Shown here: piece by piece, positions 36,814 through 45,274 of the stretch
How the letters are laid out: each line of letters starts with the position of its first letter
Position numbering within the stretch: the stretch's first letter is position 1
Source: Rhizobium sp. 18065
Lineage (GTDB): Bacteria; Pseudomonadota; Alphaproteobacteria; Rhizobiales; Rhizobiaceae
Reading direction: 5' to 3'
Assembly (NCBI RefSeq): GCF_902706095.1
Contig: NZ_CACSJP010000010.1
Span: 1-64,000, forward strand
Length of the DNA: 64,000 nt
The notes under the pieces: model-generated
What the model was told of the DNA's origin: nothing
What the model saw: the letters and a program-made list of their open reading frames with translations, nothing else
The model's database searches: none
Position numbers and translations under genes: made by a program

Positions 36814-39528
36814 TTACGATAGCAGCTCTTTGAAAATACTATTTTTCTCGGAAAGTTCCGCGAAATTTCCGCTGTCAAGGCTTGCCGCCCCCTCGAAGAC
36901 CAGAACTCGTTCGAAGAACTGGGCGGCATCAGGATTGGACAGGACCCATATGATCGAGGGGCTTGTTTCATCGTCCTGTGACATCTGCATGACATTGGTG
37001 ATGATGCGGTCCTGGGCGCGCCGATCCAAAGCCGAAAGCGGCTTATTGAAGATGAAATAGTCGGAGCGCTTCAACAGCACACGCGCCATGTTGAGCTTCT
37101 GGCGTTGTGCAACGGTCAGGCGACGGCCCTGGGATCCGACTTCGAAATCAAGGCCGATCGACAGAATATCATTCCTGAGGCCAAGATTGTCGAATATCTC
37201 ATGGCTGATGGCGCGAATGCGTTTCGAAGTATCATCCTGTTCGAGCGCTATGCGGCCGAACAGGATGTTGTCCATCAGGCTGGCTGAGGCGGTGAAGTTT
37301 TCGATATCGTAACGTTCGACAACACCGGCCAGATCCTTCGGGATATTGGCATGAAACGTCTCGCGCGCCCGGACAAGTAGCGCCATGCGCTCGTCGGTCA
37401 GAAGGCCGAAGCGGTGGCGAGGCTCGATATAAGAGAAACTCATCCGGATGATGCTGCTTCGGTCGGCGGGCGAAGCCTCCTCCAAGGTTTTCCCCTGCAA
37501 CTTCTGCACCAGGCTTTCGTAGACCGGGATATCTGCTGCGGTCATGAAGGTGAGCTGTTGGAAAAAGGGGTGGTCTTCAGGCAGGTCGCTGAACAGTTCA
37601 ACCGCGGTCTCGGCGATCGACAATCCCATTTCGAACAGCAGTCCGGCAGCGCCGGTTTCGATCATGACTCGGCGAAAATAGGGGTGTGCCGAGAGCTGCT
37701 CGGGTGACATCATCGGCTGTTTCATGCTGCCGAAGAGCAGGTTCTCCACCACTGTCGCATGTCCATTGTAGGACTGCGGCTCAAAGGGTACGACGACTGC
37801 ATCCAGATCTTCGTCCTGCAGACGGCGGCGCATTTCGGCGCGCAGTTCGACAATACGATCAACGAGTGCCCTGTGTGTCTTGGTATCGACCCGCGAACGC
37901 AGGGCAAGATCGAGAATGTCCTGGGTGATCGTCACGGTGTCGAGGACCATGCCAATGACCTTGTAAAGATCTTCCGGACCGCTTGCCCCAGCCGATTGAT
38001 AGTCGACCCAGTCGCTGTTGAGGTCGAGATACGGATTGCCGGCGAGTTGGGCTTCGGTGCGCTCCCATTGGTTCTGCCGCGCCGCCGCATCGGTGTACTC
38101 GATGTCGCGCAGCGGGGCGTGCTTCAATCCATAAAGCAGGTTGTCGCGCAATGTACCCTGGAAGAAATGCGTGTCGGACGAGGCATAGGAGAGCTGCCGG
38201 CCGGTCACCGCTTCCGGCATTTCGTGCAGTTCCTGGCCTGCAATCGTGATGCGACCGGAGTCAGGAAGGATGATCCGGCCGATGGCTTCCGCCAGTGCCT
38301 CTCCAGCATTGCCGTTGTGATCGATGACCGCGACCGTCTCGTTGGGCTGAATCTCCAGCGAGATGCGATCAAGCCGGCGTGCGCCGCTGTCGTCGCAGAG
38401 GACAAGGTTGGTGACGACCAGAGCTTCCGAGAGCCGCGGCGAACGGGTCTTGACGAGCGCCTGCACGGCAGGGCTGACCAGCGGCTCGATATCGAATTGC
38501 TCGACGACCTGCTGATACTTGATCTGCACGTCCTGGCGCGCCTGATCCCAGTCAATCAGTTCCTTGATCGGTCCGGGGAGATCCTTGTAGGCGGCGATGA
38601 CGGCAATCAGCTGGCCGATGTCGAGACTGCCCTGAAGGGCAAGAGTTCCGCCGACGACATAGAACAGGAAGGGCGTCAGCTGGGCGAGGATGTTGTTGAT
38701 GAACTTGACCAGGAACTTCCATTGATAGAGGTCGTAGCGGATCGAGAAGATCCGTGCCAGCCGCGCGGCAATATCTGCGCGTTCGAGGTTCGAGGTGTCA
38801 TTGGCGCGGATCGTGAAAATCCCGTCGATGACTTCGGCAACACGGCCGGAAAGCTCGCGGGCGGTCAGTTGCCGCTCGCGGCCCAGTTCCAGCAGGCGTT
38901 TGCGCATGCGCGGGATGATCGCGGCCTGGACACCGACCATCGCCGTTGCAATCAGACCGAGCCAGATGTTCTGCACCAGAATGAAGATCAGAGCGGTTAT
39001 GGCCTGCCCGCCGAGGAGTGCCGGCTGGACGAATGCGTCGCCGATAAAGCCGCCCAGCGGCTCCACTTCATCCTTGATCATCGTGGCAATTTCGGGGGAT
39101 TTTACTCGCTTGAAATGCAGAGGTGGAAAGCGCAGAGCCCGATCGAATAGTTCGAAACGGATACGACGGAGCATGCGTTCGCCAAGCCTGCCCTTGTAGG
39201 TATTGATGTAGAATTTGAACAAGCCGTTCAATACGACAAGGCTGAGGAAGACAAGGCTCAGACCCATCAGGGTCTGGAAACGATCGAGGCTGAACCCACC
39301 GAACAGATCGACATGTCCGATGAGCGGCATGTCGAAAGACAGCTCCATAAACGGCTGGGTGGCTGTGGGGTTTTCAAACCCCTCTCCCTGAATGGGACCG
39401 TTGACGATCTGCTTGGGCAGGTCGAAGGCAAGGAAATAAGGGATCATGGACAGGAACACGATCAGCAGGATCCAGACCTGCTGGGCATAGGTGTTCGCCC
39501 AAATGTAACGCGTCAGGCTTTTTTCCAT
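36814..39528 (-). CDS. Pseudo-ABC exporter with expanded, degenerate NBD, module A
   Basis: A 904-residue protein. Residues 1-330 are an ABC-exporter membrane domain with six helices and normal coupling regions. The nucleotide-binding domain (about 365-904) lacks catalytic features: the Walker A position reads IDHNGNAGEAL (402-412, no GKS/T), the signature LTVAQRQ (804-810), Walker B YFIFNKPLSALD (824-835; acidic residues replaced by N and K) and the H-loop region VLSNPD. About 300 extra residues lie between the Q-loop region (~450-467) and the signature, with DNLLYG-like motifs at 462-467, 595-600 and 753-758. Probably cannot hydrolyse ATP as a homodimer. Function unknown. Confidence 0.85.
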   Translation of the reverse strand: MEKSLTRYIWANTYAQQVWILLIVFLSMIPYFLAFDLPKQIVNGPIQGEGFENPTATQPFMELSFDMPLIGHVDLFGGFSLDRFQTLMGLSLVFLSLVVLNGLFKFYINTYKGRLGERMLRRIRFELFDRALRFPPLHFKRVKSPEIATMIKDEVEPLGGFIGDAFVQPALLGGQAITALIFILVQNIWLGLIATAMVGVQAAIIPRMRKRLLELGRERQLTARELSGRVAEVIDGIFTIRANDTSNLERADIAARLARIFSIRYDLYQWKFLVKFINNILAQLTPFLFYVVGGTLALQGSLDIGQLIAVIAAYKDLPGPIKELIDWDQARQDVQIKYQQVVEQFDIEPLVSPAVQALVKTRSPRLSEALVVTNLVLCDDSGARRLDRISLEIQPNETVAVIDHNGNAGEALAEAIGRIILPDSGRITIAGQELHEMPEAVTGRQLSYASSDTHFFQGTLRDNLLYGLKHAPLRDIEYTDAAARQNQWERTEAQLAGNPYLDLNSDWVDYQSAGASGPEDLYKVIGMVLDTVTITQDILDLALRSRVDTKTHRALVDRIVELRAEMRRRLQDEDLDAVVVPFEPQSYNGHATVVENLLFGSMKQPMMSPEQLSAHPYFRRVMIETGAAGLLFEMGLSIAETAVELFSDLPEDHPFFQQLTFMTAADIPVYESLVQKLQGKTLEEASPADRSSIIRMSFSYIEPRHRFGLLTDERMALLVRARETFHANIPKDLAGVVERYDIENFTASASLMDNILFGRIALEQDDTSKRIRAISHEIFDNLGLRNDILSIGLDFEVGSQGRRLTVAQRQKLNMARVLLKRSDYFIFNKPLSALDRRAQDRIITNVMQMSQDDETSPSIIWVLSNPDAAQFFERVLVFEGAASLDSGNFAELSEKNSIFKELLS

Positions 39529-39690
39529 TTTCCACCGCGCAATGTATCGGAGGTCGGTACAGGCCCAACCGCATGAAGAGAAACAGCCTCACCGCTGGTC
39601 GCTATGCAGTTCGAAAACGAACGTATCTGTAATACGGGACACGACAAGCGTTATCGACGCGTCGTCCCCGCACAATTCGCTGAAGTGTTT

Positions 39691-39726
39691 GATATGTCGC
39701 CGACGTGAAGGGGCCGGCGACATATC
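39691..39726 (-). repeat. Perfect 12-bp hairpin downstream of cyclase gene
   Basis: GATATGTCGCCG (39691-39702) and CGGCGACATATC (39715-39726) flank a 12-nt loop, 10 nt after the cyclase stop and 160 nt before the pseudo-ABC gene. No T-run follows on either strand, so attenuation, mRNA processing or a protein site are possible roles. Confidence 0.55.
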
Positions 39727-39736
39727 TGGCGTTCGG

Positions 39737-41083
39737 CTACTGGATCCACCTGTCCAGGAAATTGTGCTTCTTCTCTGCCGTCTTGCTGGCATCCCGATGA
39801 AGCAAGATGACCCTTTCGGCCTCCGACAGCGCGGGCCTGGACAGGTCGCGGGCCAGGGCATCGACCAGTAGTGGCTCCTGCTGCAATTCCGGCCGCTTGA
39901 GCGTGACCTTGTGGCCGACGCCGCGCAGTTCCTCATCGCCGAGTATCGTCCAGTCGCCGCCGCAATACGAAGCGAAGGCATCACTGGCGATGACCTGGGA
40001 GTTGTATTTCTTGGTGAAGGCCTGCAGGCGCTCGACTTCATTGACGGACGAACCGAAGGCGGAGAAGGTCAACCGATCGCGAAGGCCGACATTGCCGAAC
40101 ATGACATTGCCAATATGCAGGCCGAGGCCATAGCCGATCGCTTTCTGATTGTTGGTGCGTCTCTGGCGGTTCAGTTCGGTCATGCGGGCCTGTGCCTGCC
40201 GGACGGCTTCGAAAGCAAGCCGGCATGCAACTTCAGACGTATCCTTGTGTCTCCCGCAGGGGTAGACCGCAAGAAAGCCATCTCCGACGAAGCTGACGAT
40301 TTCGCCGCCATTGCGATTGAACGGCTGGGCGGCGGCATCGAAGAATTCGTTCAGCGTGTCGATATAGGCCTGGCGGCCTTCGGTATCGGCGATCTGGGTT
40401 GATTGACGTATGTCGCCCATGACCAAGGCTGCGCGGACGGTTTCGCCGTCACCGCGGCGGATCTGTCCGTTGAGCACGCGCTTGCCGGCGCCTTCGCCAA
40501 GATAGGTGGTCAGCAGGTTGTTGGCGAGCTTGTCGAGAACCGCGACCTTGGCAGCAACAGCCAGATGGTCCTGTATGCGCATCAACGCGGCGATGACGTC
40601 CTCGCTGAAGCCCTGTTCGCTTGCCGTGGACCAGGAGCCGATCATGCCCTGCGACGATTGGTTGCCGAGCGGTTGGACGAAGGCGATATAGTCGTTGATA
40701 TTTTCCTTGCGCAGATCCTCGAAGATCGGAAACTCCACCGGGCCTTCCGCCGGAACGCGCCGGCGCATGAACTCGAGATTGCTGGTCAGCAACTTGTAGT
40801 AAGGGCTTTGCAGGAAGACCTCGGGCTTTTCGATGTCATGGACATAACGCTCGACGATCAGGCCCGTCGAGGGTCGCCAGGTGAAGCCCAGCGCATCGTA
40901 GAGCGGATGGAGCATGGCGAAAGAGAGGTGAATGCGGTGGATGGGAATGCCTGTGGCGGCAATGCGATCGCAGAAACCGCTGATGATCTCCTCGAGAGTG
41001 TTGCCGGCGAGCGCCGACTTGGTCAGCCAGTCGGCGACCTTGTCCATGAAGATATTTGAAACGAGTTGGGGATTGTGGCTCAT
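39737..41083 (-). CDS. Class III adenylate/guanylate cyclase
   Basis: A 448-residue soluble protein. Residues about 1-195 resemble a GAF-like sensory region; residues about 215-395 are a class III cyclase catalytic domain with metal aspartates D224 (LVMGDIRQST) and D268 (SFVGDGFLAV) and a dimer-interface segment SAFGSSVNEVERL. Makes cAMP or cGMP, plausibly for the cNMP-binding protein two genes on. Same strand as the DUF3095 and CyaC-like genes. Confidence 0.88.
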   Translation of the reverse strand: MSHNPQLVSNIFMDKVADWLTKSALAGNTLEEIISGFCDRIAATGIPIHRIHLSFAMLHPLYDALGFTWRPSTGLIVERYVHDIEKPEVFLQSPYYKLLTSNLEFMRRRVPAEGPVEFPIFEDLRKENINDYIAFVQPLGNQSSQGMIGSWSTASEQGFSEDVIAALMRIQDHLAVAAKVAVLDKLANNLLTTYLGEGAGKRVLNGQIRRGDGETVRAALVMGDIRQSTQIADTEGRQAYIDTLNEFFDAAAQPFNRNGGEIVSFVGDGFLAVYPCGRHKDTSEVACRLAFEAVRQAQARMTELNRQRRTNNQKAIGYGLGLHIGNVMFGNVGLRDRLTFSAFGSSVNEVERLQAFTKKYNSQVIASDAFASYCGGDWTILGDEELRGVGHKVTLKRPELQQEPLLVDALARDLSRPALSEAERVILLHRDASKTAEKKHNFLDRWIQ

Positions 41084-41113
41084 GTGGTGCCCTGTTTTAC
41101 GGCATGTGCTTGA

Positions 41114-42316
41114 TCAAATGTTCTGCTCAGTCGGCTGCGCCAGCCCCTCCGCTTTTCTGGCCTGTGCCCGTTTTTCCGACAACTGACTGGCTGCAAGCGC
41201 ATATCCGCCACTGGCACCGTCGATAAAGTGCATATGGTCTCGCGACAGCGCAGTTGCAACAAAACAGGTGAGAAGCGCCTTGTCCTGGCGATGCAGGCCG
41301 AATTCGCAGACGCCATCGCGTTCCGCAGCCTCCAATCGCTGCACGAGGCGGTCTCTATGACCAGAATCGACATCGACGGTCATCATCAGTCCGTCGTCGA
41401 ATTTGCGGAAATCCGAGTTGGCGGCGACATCGGCCTTGTAGCGCCGTGCATCGAAGCTGCCCAAGGGCAGGTTCAGTTTGTGCAGGACCACCGTCAAGAC
41501 GATTTGCAACATAATGGAGAGCCTTTGGCGGAGGCGCCTTGACGGTGGCGCCGTGGCACTTACCTCGCTTCGTATGCCTTCTGCCGAAAAGGCAAGTTCA
41601 GGCCCCGAAGCCGGTATCGGATGCGCCTCCCGGTTCTGTTCTGCGGTGACGGCGATAATGTCGCCGACCAGTTTACGGAAGGCATCCATCGTTTCTGCCG
41701 ACCTCGGCTTGGCGATGATCGAAACGATTTCGCCATTGTGCGCCTGGATAGGGTCCCAGCGGCAGGACAGGCCGGTCAGATCCGGCCTGGGTTCGGCATC
41801 GGAGACGTCGACCCTGTACCTTCCGGCCTTCATCTCCTGCTCCGCCCAGCTTGCGCCGCCGCCTGTGAACATCGCGTAGGCAATATGGGAGCTTGCCGCA
41901 AAACGAGCGACGCGGACATCCAGACCCTGAGCCCTGATATCAGAAACGGGGACCAGAGCGACACGCATGTCCAGCTGGAGGTCGGAGGCGACCCAGTTGC
42001 GAAGACTTGCCAGCGCCCGGGCGGCTGTCTCCACACCTCCGGCGGGAATGGCAACCATGGCGCCGTCGCCGCCGAAGATGAACGGCAGTTCGTGTTCACC
42101 AAGCGCATTCAGCACCGCAGAGATGACGCTGGCGCCGGCCATGTTGACCGCCTTGTAGCGACCTTCGAGAATCGCATGCGTCGATCCGACGATGTCGGCA
42201 ATCGCGAGACACCAATCATCCGGCAGCGGCTTGTAGTTCTGCCGGTCCACCACGCCTTCAAAGCGGGCAAACAGCGGGACGGATTGGTAAAACCTGTCGT
42301 CTGGACCTGCGTTCAT
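41114..42316 (-). CDS. DUF3095 protein (cyclase-like)
   Basis: A 400-residue protein of the DUF3095 family. The N-terminal part keeps cyclase-like metal motifs, D41 in IADIVGST and D84 in FGGDGAM, while the dimer partner segment is not recognisable. ATG 42316 follows AAGGTG. It lies between two true cyclases. It could be an active nucleotide cyclase, a pseudo-cyclase or a regulator of its neighbours. Confidence 0.8.
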   Translation of the reverse strand: MNAGPDDRFYQSVPLFARFEGVVDRQNYKPLPDDWCLAIADIVGSTHAILEGRYKAVNMAGASVISAVLNALGEHELPFIFGGDGAMVAIPAGGVETAARALASLRNWVASDLQLDMRVALVPVSDIRAQGLDVRVARFAASSHIAYAMFTGGGASWAEQEMKAGRYRVDVSDAEPRPDLTGLSCRWDPIQAHNGEIVSIIAKPRSAETMDAFRKLVGDIIAVTAEQNREAHPIPASGPELAFSAEGIRSEVSATAPPSRRLRQRLSIMLQIVLTVVLHKLNLPLGSFDARRYKADVAANSDFRKFDDGLMMTVDVDSGHRDRLVQRLEAAERDGVCEFGLHRQDKALLTCFVATALSRDHMHFIDGASGGYALAASQLSEKRAQARKAEGLAQPTEQNI

Positions 42317-42379
42317 TGCTGCACCTTACCATACCGTCCGCCGTGCCGCATTACCGGTTTTTGCCGGTGGATGTGCGGC

Positions 42380-44062
42380 CTATGCCGATGCCGCATGCGC
42401 CTGGGCAAGCGGAATGAACACGTTCAGCGGGAGCTCACGACCGCGCAAAGAAACCTCATGCGTCTCCATGCCGGTCAGGTCCACGCCCGAAAGCCGCGCC
42501 ACAGGCTCCGAAACAACCAGCGGCACATTGAACTGCTTTGCCACCGCTTCAAGCCGGCTTGCGACATTCACGGTGTCGCCGATGGCGGTCATGTTCTTTG
42601 TCCGGCCGTAGCCAAGGGTTCCGACCACTGCGTGACCGCTGTGGATGCCGATGGCGATCTGCAACTGGGTGGAAAAGTCATTCGCCAGTTCGACATTCAA
42701 TTCCTCGATGCCGGCAATGATCAGGTGGGCCGCTTCCAGCGCCTGGCGACAGCCTTCCTCCGGTGTGGTGTTGATGCCGAACAAGGCCATGGCTCCGTCA
42801 CCGATGAACTTGTCCAGCTGTCCGCCCGTTTCTTCCACCGCATGACCGACCACGGCGAAATAGCGATTGAGGAGGAAGACGATATCGAATGGCAGGCGGC
42901 TTTCGGTCAGGGTGGTAAAATTGCGCAGATCACAGAACAGGACTGCGATGTCCCGCTCCCTGCCGGGGCTGATCTCCTGGCTGTTTGCCGGGACCATCGT
43001 ATCGGGCATGGCAACGAGAAGCGGGGCAACCGTCAGGTTACCTGTCGGGCGCAACTGGCAGGCAAGGCGCACGCCGGGTTCCGGTTTGATGCGGATGAGG
43101 GTTCTCTGCTCCAGCGTGCCGATTGCGGGCAGATTGCCTTCGGCGCTGACGACCTGGACGCGGCAGGTCGAGCACTGGCCTTTGCCGCCACAGGCCGCGT
43201 AATGCGGCACGCCGCCCAGCCTGCTGGCTTCGAGAATGGAAAAGCCGCGTGGCACATGGACCACCTGCCCGTCGGGATAGCGCACGGCGATACGGTGGAC
43301 GCGCTCACGCAGCTTTCGGTACAGGCGAAACAGCAGGAGCGCCACGAGCGAAAAGGCGAATGTGGCATAAGCCCACATCCGGACTGCGGCCAGCTGTACC
43401 ATAGTCGAGGCAGACGGTGCTGTCGGGTCGTAGTAGCCGCCGGGATAGCCGCGCCCTATTCCCAAGGGGGATTGAATTGTCCGACCCATTTCGGAAAAGC
43501 CGAGCAGCGCCAGGACGGGAAGCATGATCGCAAGAACCAGGAGCCAGGGGGATGCCCAGCCATACCACGTGCGATACCGCAGCCAGAAATGCAGGCCGAT
43601 GCATCCATGCAGCCAGGCGATGACCAGCACGGCTGATTGTTGCACGCCATTGACCGGCGAACTGATCCAAAGCTGGGTGACGACGGCGGCATAGGTGTCG
43701 CGGTAGTCGAACAGTTCGTTGGCAACCCGTGTTCCGACGATGTGCGGGATCAGTAGGAGGGGGATCATCAGACCGAGCAGGATCTGCGCCGCTTCGGATT
43801 TCGGCATGACGAAATTGCGGCGGATATAAATCGCCCGCAAAACCAGCAGGAAATGGATCAGCAACGAACCGTAGAGAAGCACGGTGGCAATCGGATTGCG
43901 CCAAAGGGCGAGGAACGGTCGGCGGAAGTGATCAGCCGTTTCAACCGAGATCAGGCCGACCGCATGGTTGAGCATATGCAATGCGATGAAAATGAAGATC
44001 ACCAGTCCGGATGCCAGCCGCACATCGCGCAGCGTCCGTTCGGAGACTATGACTTTTTTCAC
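42380..44062 (-). CDS. cyaC: Membrane adenylate cyclase with heme-anchor and 2Fe-2S domains (CyaC-like)
   Basis: A 560-residue sensor enzyme. Residues 1-245 have six hydrophobic helices with histidines H29, H33, H70, H107, H152 and H158 suited to heme b, as in succinate dehydrogenase cytochrome b anchors. Residues 255-345 are a plant-type ferredoxin domain with C291, C297, C300 and C335. Residues 370-550 are a class III cyclase with D378 and D422. Sinorhizobium CyaC is a redox/quinone-regulated cyclase with a similar anchor. The start is GTG 44062 after AAGG. Confidence 0.88.
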   Translation of the reverse strand: MKKVIVSERTLRDVRLASGLVIFIFIALHMLNHAVGLISVETADHFRRPFLALWRNPIATVLLYGSLLIHFLLVLRAIYIRRNFVMPKSEAAQILLGLMIPLLLIPHIVGTRVANELFDYRDTYAAVVTQLWISSPVNGVQQSAVLVIAWLHGCIGLHFWLRYRTWYGWASPWLLVLAIMLPVLALLGFSEMGRTIQSPLGIGRGYPGGYYDPTAPSASTMVQLAAVRMWAYATFAFSLVALLLFRLYRKLRERVHRIAVRYPDGQVVHVPRGFSILEASRLGGVPHYAACGGKGQCSTCRVQVVSAEGNLPAIGTLEQRTLIRIKPEPGVRLACQLRPTGNLTVAPLLVAMPDTMVPANSQEISPGRERDIAVLFCDLRNFTTLTESRLPFDIVFLLNRYFAVVGHAVEETGGQLDKFIGDGAMALFGINTTPEEGCRQALEAAHLIIAGIEELNVELANDFSTQLQIAIGIHSGHAVVGTLGYGRTKNMTAIGDTVNVASRLEAVAKQFNVPLVVSEPVARLSGVDLTGMETHEVSLRGRELPLNVFIPLAQAHAASA

Positions 44063-44242
44063 GCTGCCGCCTTGGGTTTCTGTTGCCGTGAGCCTTTTGA
44101 CCGAAGGCGTGATGATGAAGAATAAGCCGGTTGTCGTCGATCCATTTTCAGGTGCACGGCAGATGCCCGAGTTGACCAGGACTGCCGTTGCTCCGAGAGA
44201 GGTAAACCAACCCGTCTGGTCAAATCACCGGAACGTGGCAAT

Positions 44243-45073
44243 TCAGAGTTCAAGCACCATTCCGTCCCACGCGGCAACGGTTTCGGCAAAACGCTCCTGC
44301 GCCAGTTTCTCCAGCCTGTCCAATTCGTCGTCGGTTCGCGAAGGTGCATGATGGAACAGCACCAGCTTGCGGGTGGATGCCTGCATGGCGAGCTTTACAC
44401 CCTGTTCCCAGGTCGAATGTCCAAAGCCCTTGTATTTCAGCATTTCGTTTTCCGTATAGGCGGCGTCATAGACGGCTATATCGGCATCCTGCATGAGCTC
44501 CAATGCGGTCGGATCAAGGATGCCGGCCTGGTGTTCAATGTCAAAGACCAGCGCCAGAGATTTCCCTTCCCACTCGACCCTGTAGCCGATCGCGCCACCT
44601 GGATGATCGAGCAGGAATGTCCGGATCTCGATCCCGGAGAACGGGGTCAGGACATCGCCGGCGTGAAAATCGTGAAAAATCAGATTTGCCTTGCAGATAG
44701 TCGTGTCGATCGGTGTCCATGGCGGGCTGATGAAGCGACTGACCATCTCGCGGGTCGTCATCTGACCGGCGAGATGTCCGGACCAGATATTGACGCTGGC
44801 CGCGGGATTGTAGATCGGCTTGAAGAAAGGCAGGCCGATGATGTGGTCATAATGACAGTGACTGAAGAACAGATGGGACTGTTTCAGGTTCTGTTCCAGC
44901 ATTTCCATCCCGACTTCGCGGATGCCGGAACCGGCGTCAAACAATAGGCGATGGTCGCCGCACCGCACCTCTATGCAGGGGGTGTTGCCACCATAGCGCT
45001 GGAATTGAGGCCCGGATACGGGAATACTGCCCCTGGTGCCCCAGAATTTGATCGAAAACACGTTCTCTTTCAT
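44243..45073 (-). CDS. Metallo-beta-lactamase-fold hydrolase
   Basis: A 276-residue MBL-fold enzyme. Metal motif SHCHYDH gives H72, H74, D76, H77; FWGTRGSIPVSG and LLFDAGSGIR belong to a subgroup that includes cyclic-nucleotide phosphodiesterase-like and tRNase Z-like proteins. Upstream gene of the cyclase series on the same strand, 180 bp from cyaC. It may hydrolyse the second messenger made by the neighbours (inference). Confidence 0.82.
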   Translation of the reverse strand: MKENVFSIKFWGTRGSIPVSGPQFQRYGGNTPCIEVRCGDHRLLFDAGSGIREVGMEMLEQNLKQSHLFFSHCHYDHIIGLPFFKPIYNPAASVNIWSGHLAGQMTTREMVSRFISPPWTPIDTTICKANLIFHDFHAGDVLTPFSGIEIRTFLLDHPGGAIGYRVEWEGKSLALVFDIEHQAGILDPTALELMQDADIAVYDAAYTENEMLKYKGFGHSTWEQGVKLAMQASTRKLVLFHHAPSRTDDELDRLEKLAQERFAETVAAWDGMVLEL

Positions 45074-45274
45074 TCATTTAAACAATTGCGCCGCGCTTCA
45101 CACAGCGAATGTCACAATACCACAGTCCATAGCCAAACGCCTTTTTCGCGCGATTGCAAGTGGCCATTCATCTGTGGGATCAAAACCGCAAGTGCGGGTT
45201 GGCCAAGAAGCGGGCTTTCCTTGTCGCCTTTGCGCTCGTCTGCCAGGTCGACTGCTGACAGGATGCGGCGCTTG

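Noticed and set aside
36814..39528. Idea that the pseudo-ABC gene is simply a decaying pseudogene
   Set aside because: The frame is open over 904 codons and the paralogue at 51430-54144 keeps the same length and equivalent catalytic substitutions, so it is maintained.
41621..43636. A 671-codon open frame on the plus strand
   Set aside because: It lies wholly antisense to the CyaC-like and DUF3095 genes, which have clear motifs; long antisense frames are expected in GC-rich DNA and the product matches nothing I recognise.
45098..45116. Two TCACA half-sites as a possible cAMP-receptor-protein site upstream of the MBL gene
   Set aside because: They are direct, not inverted, repeats, so they do not form the TGTGA-N6-TCACA palindrome.
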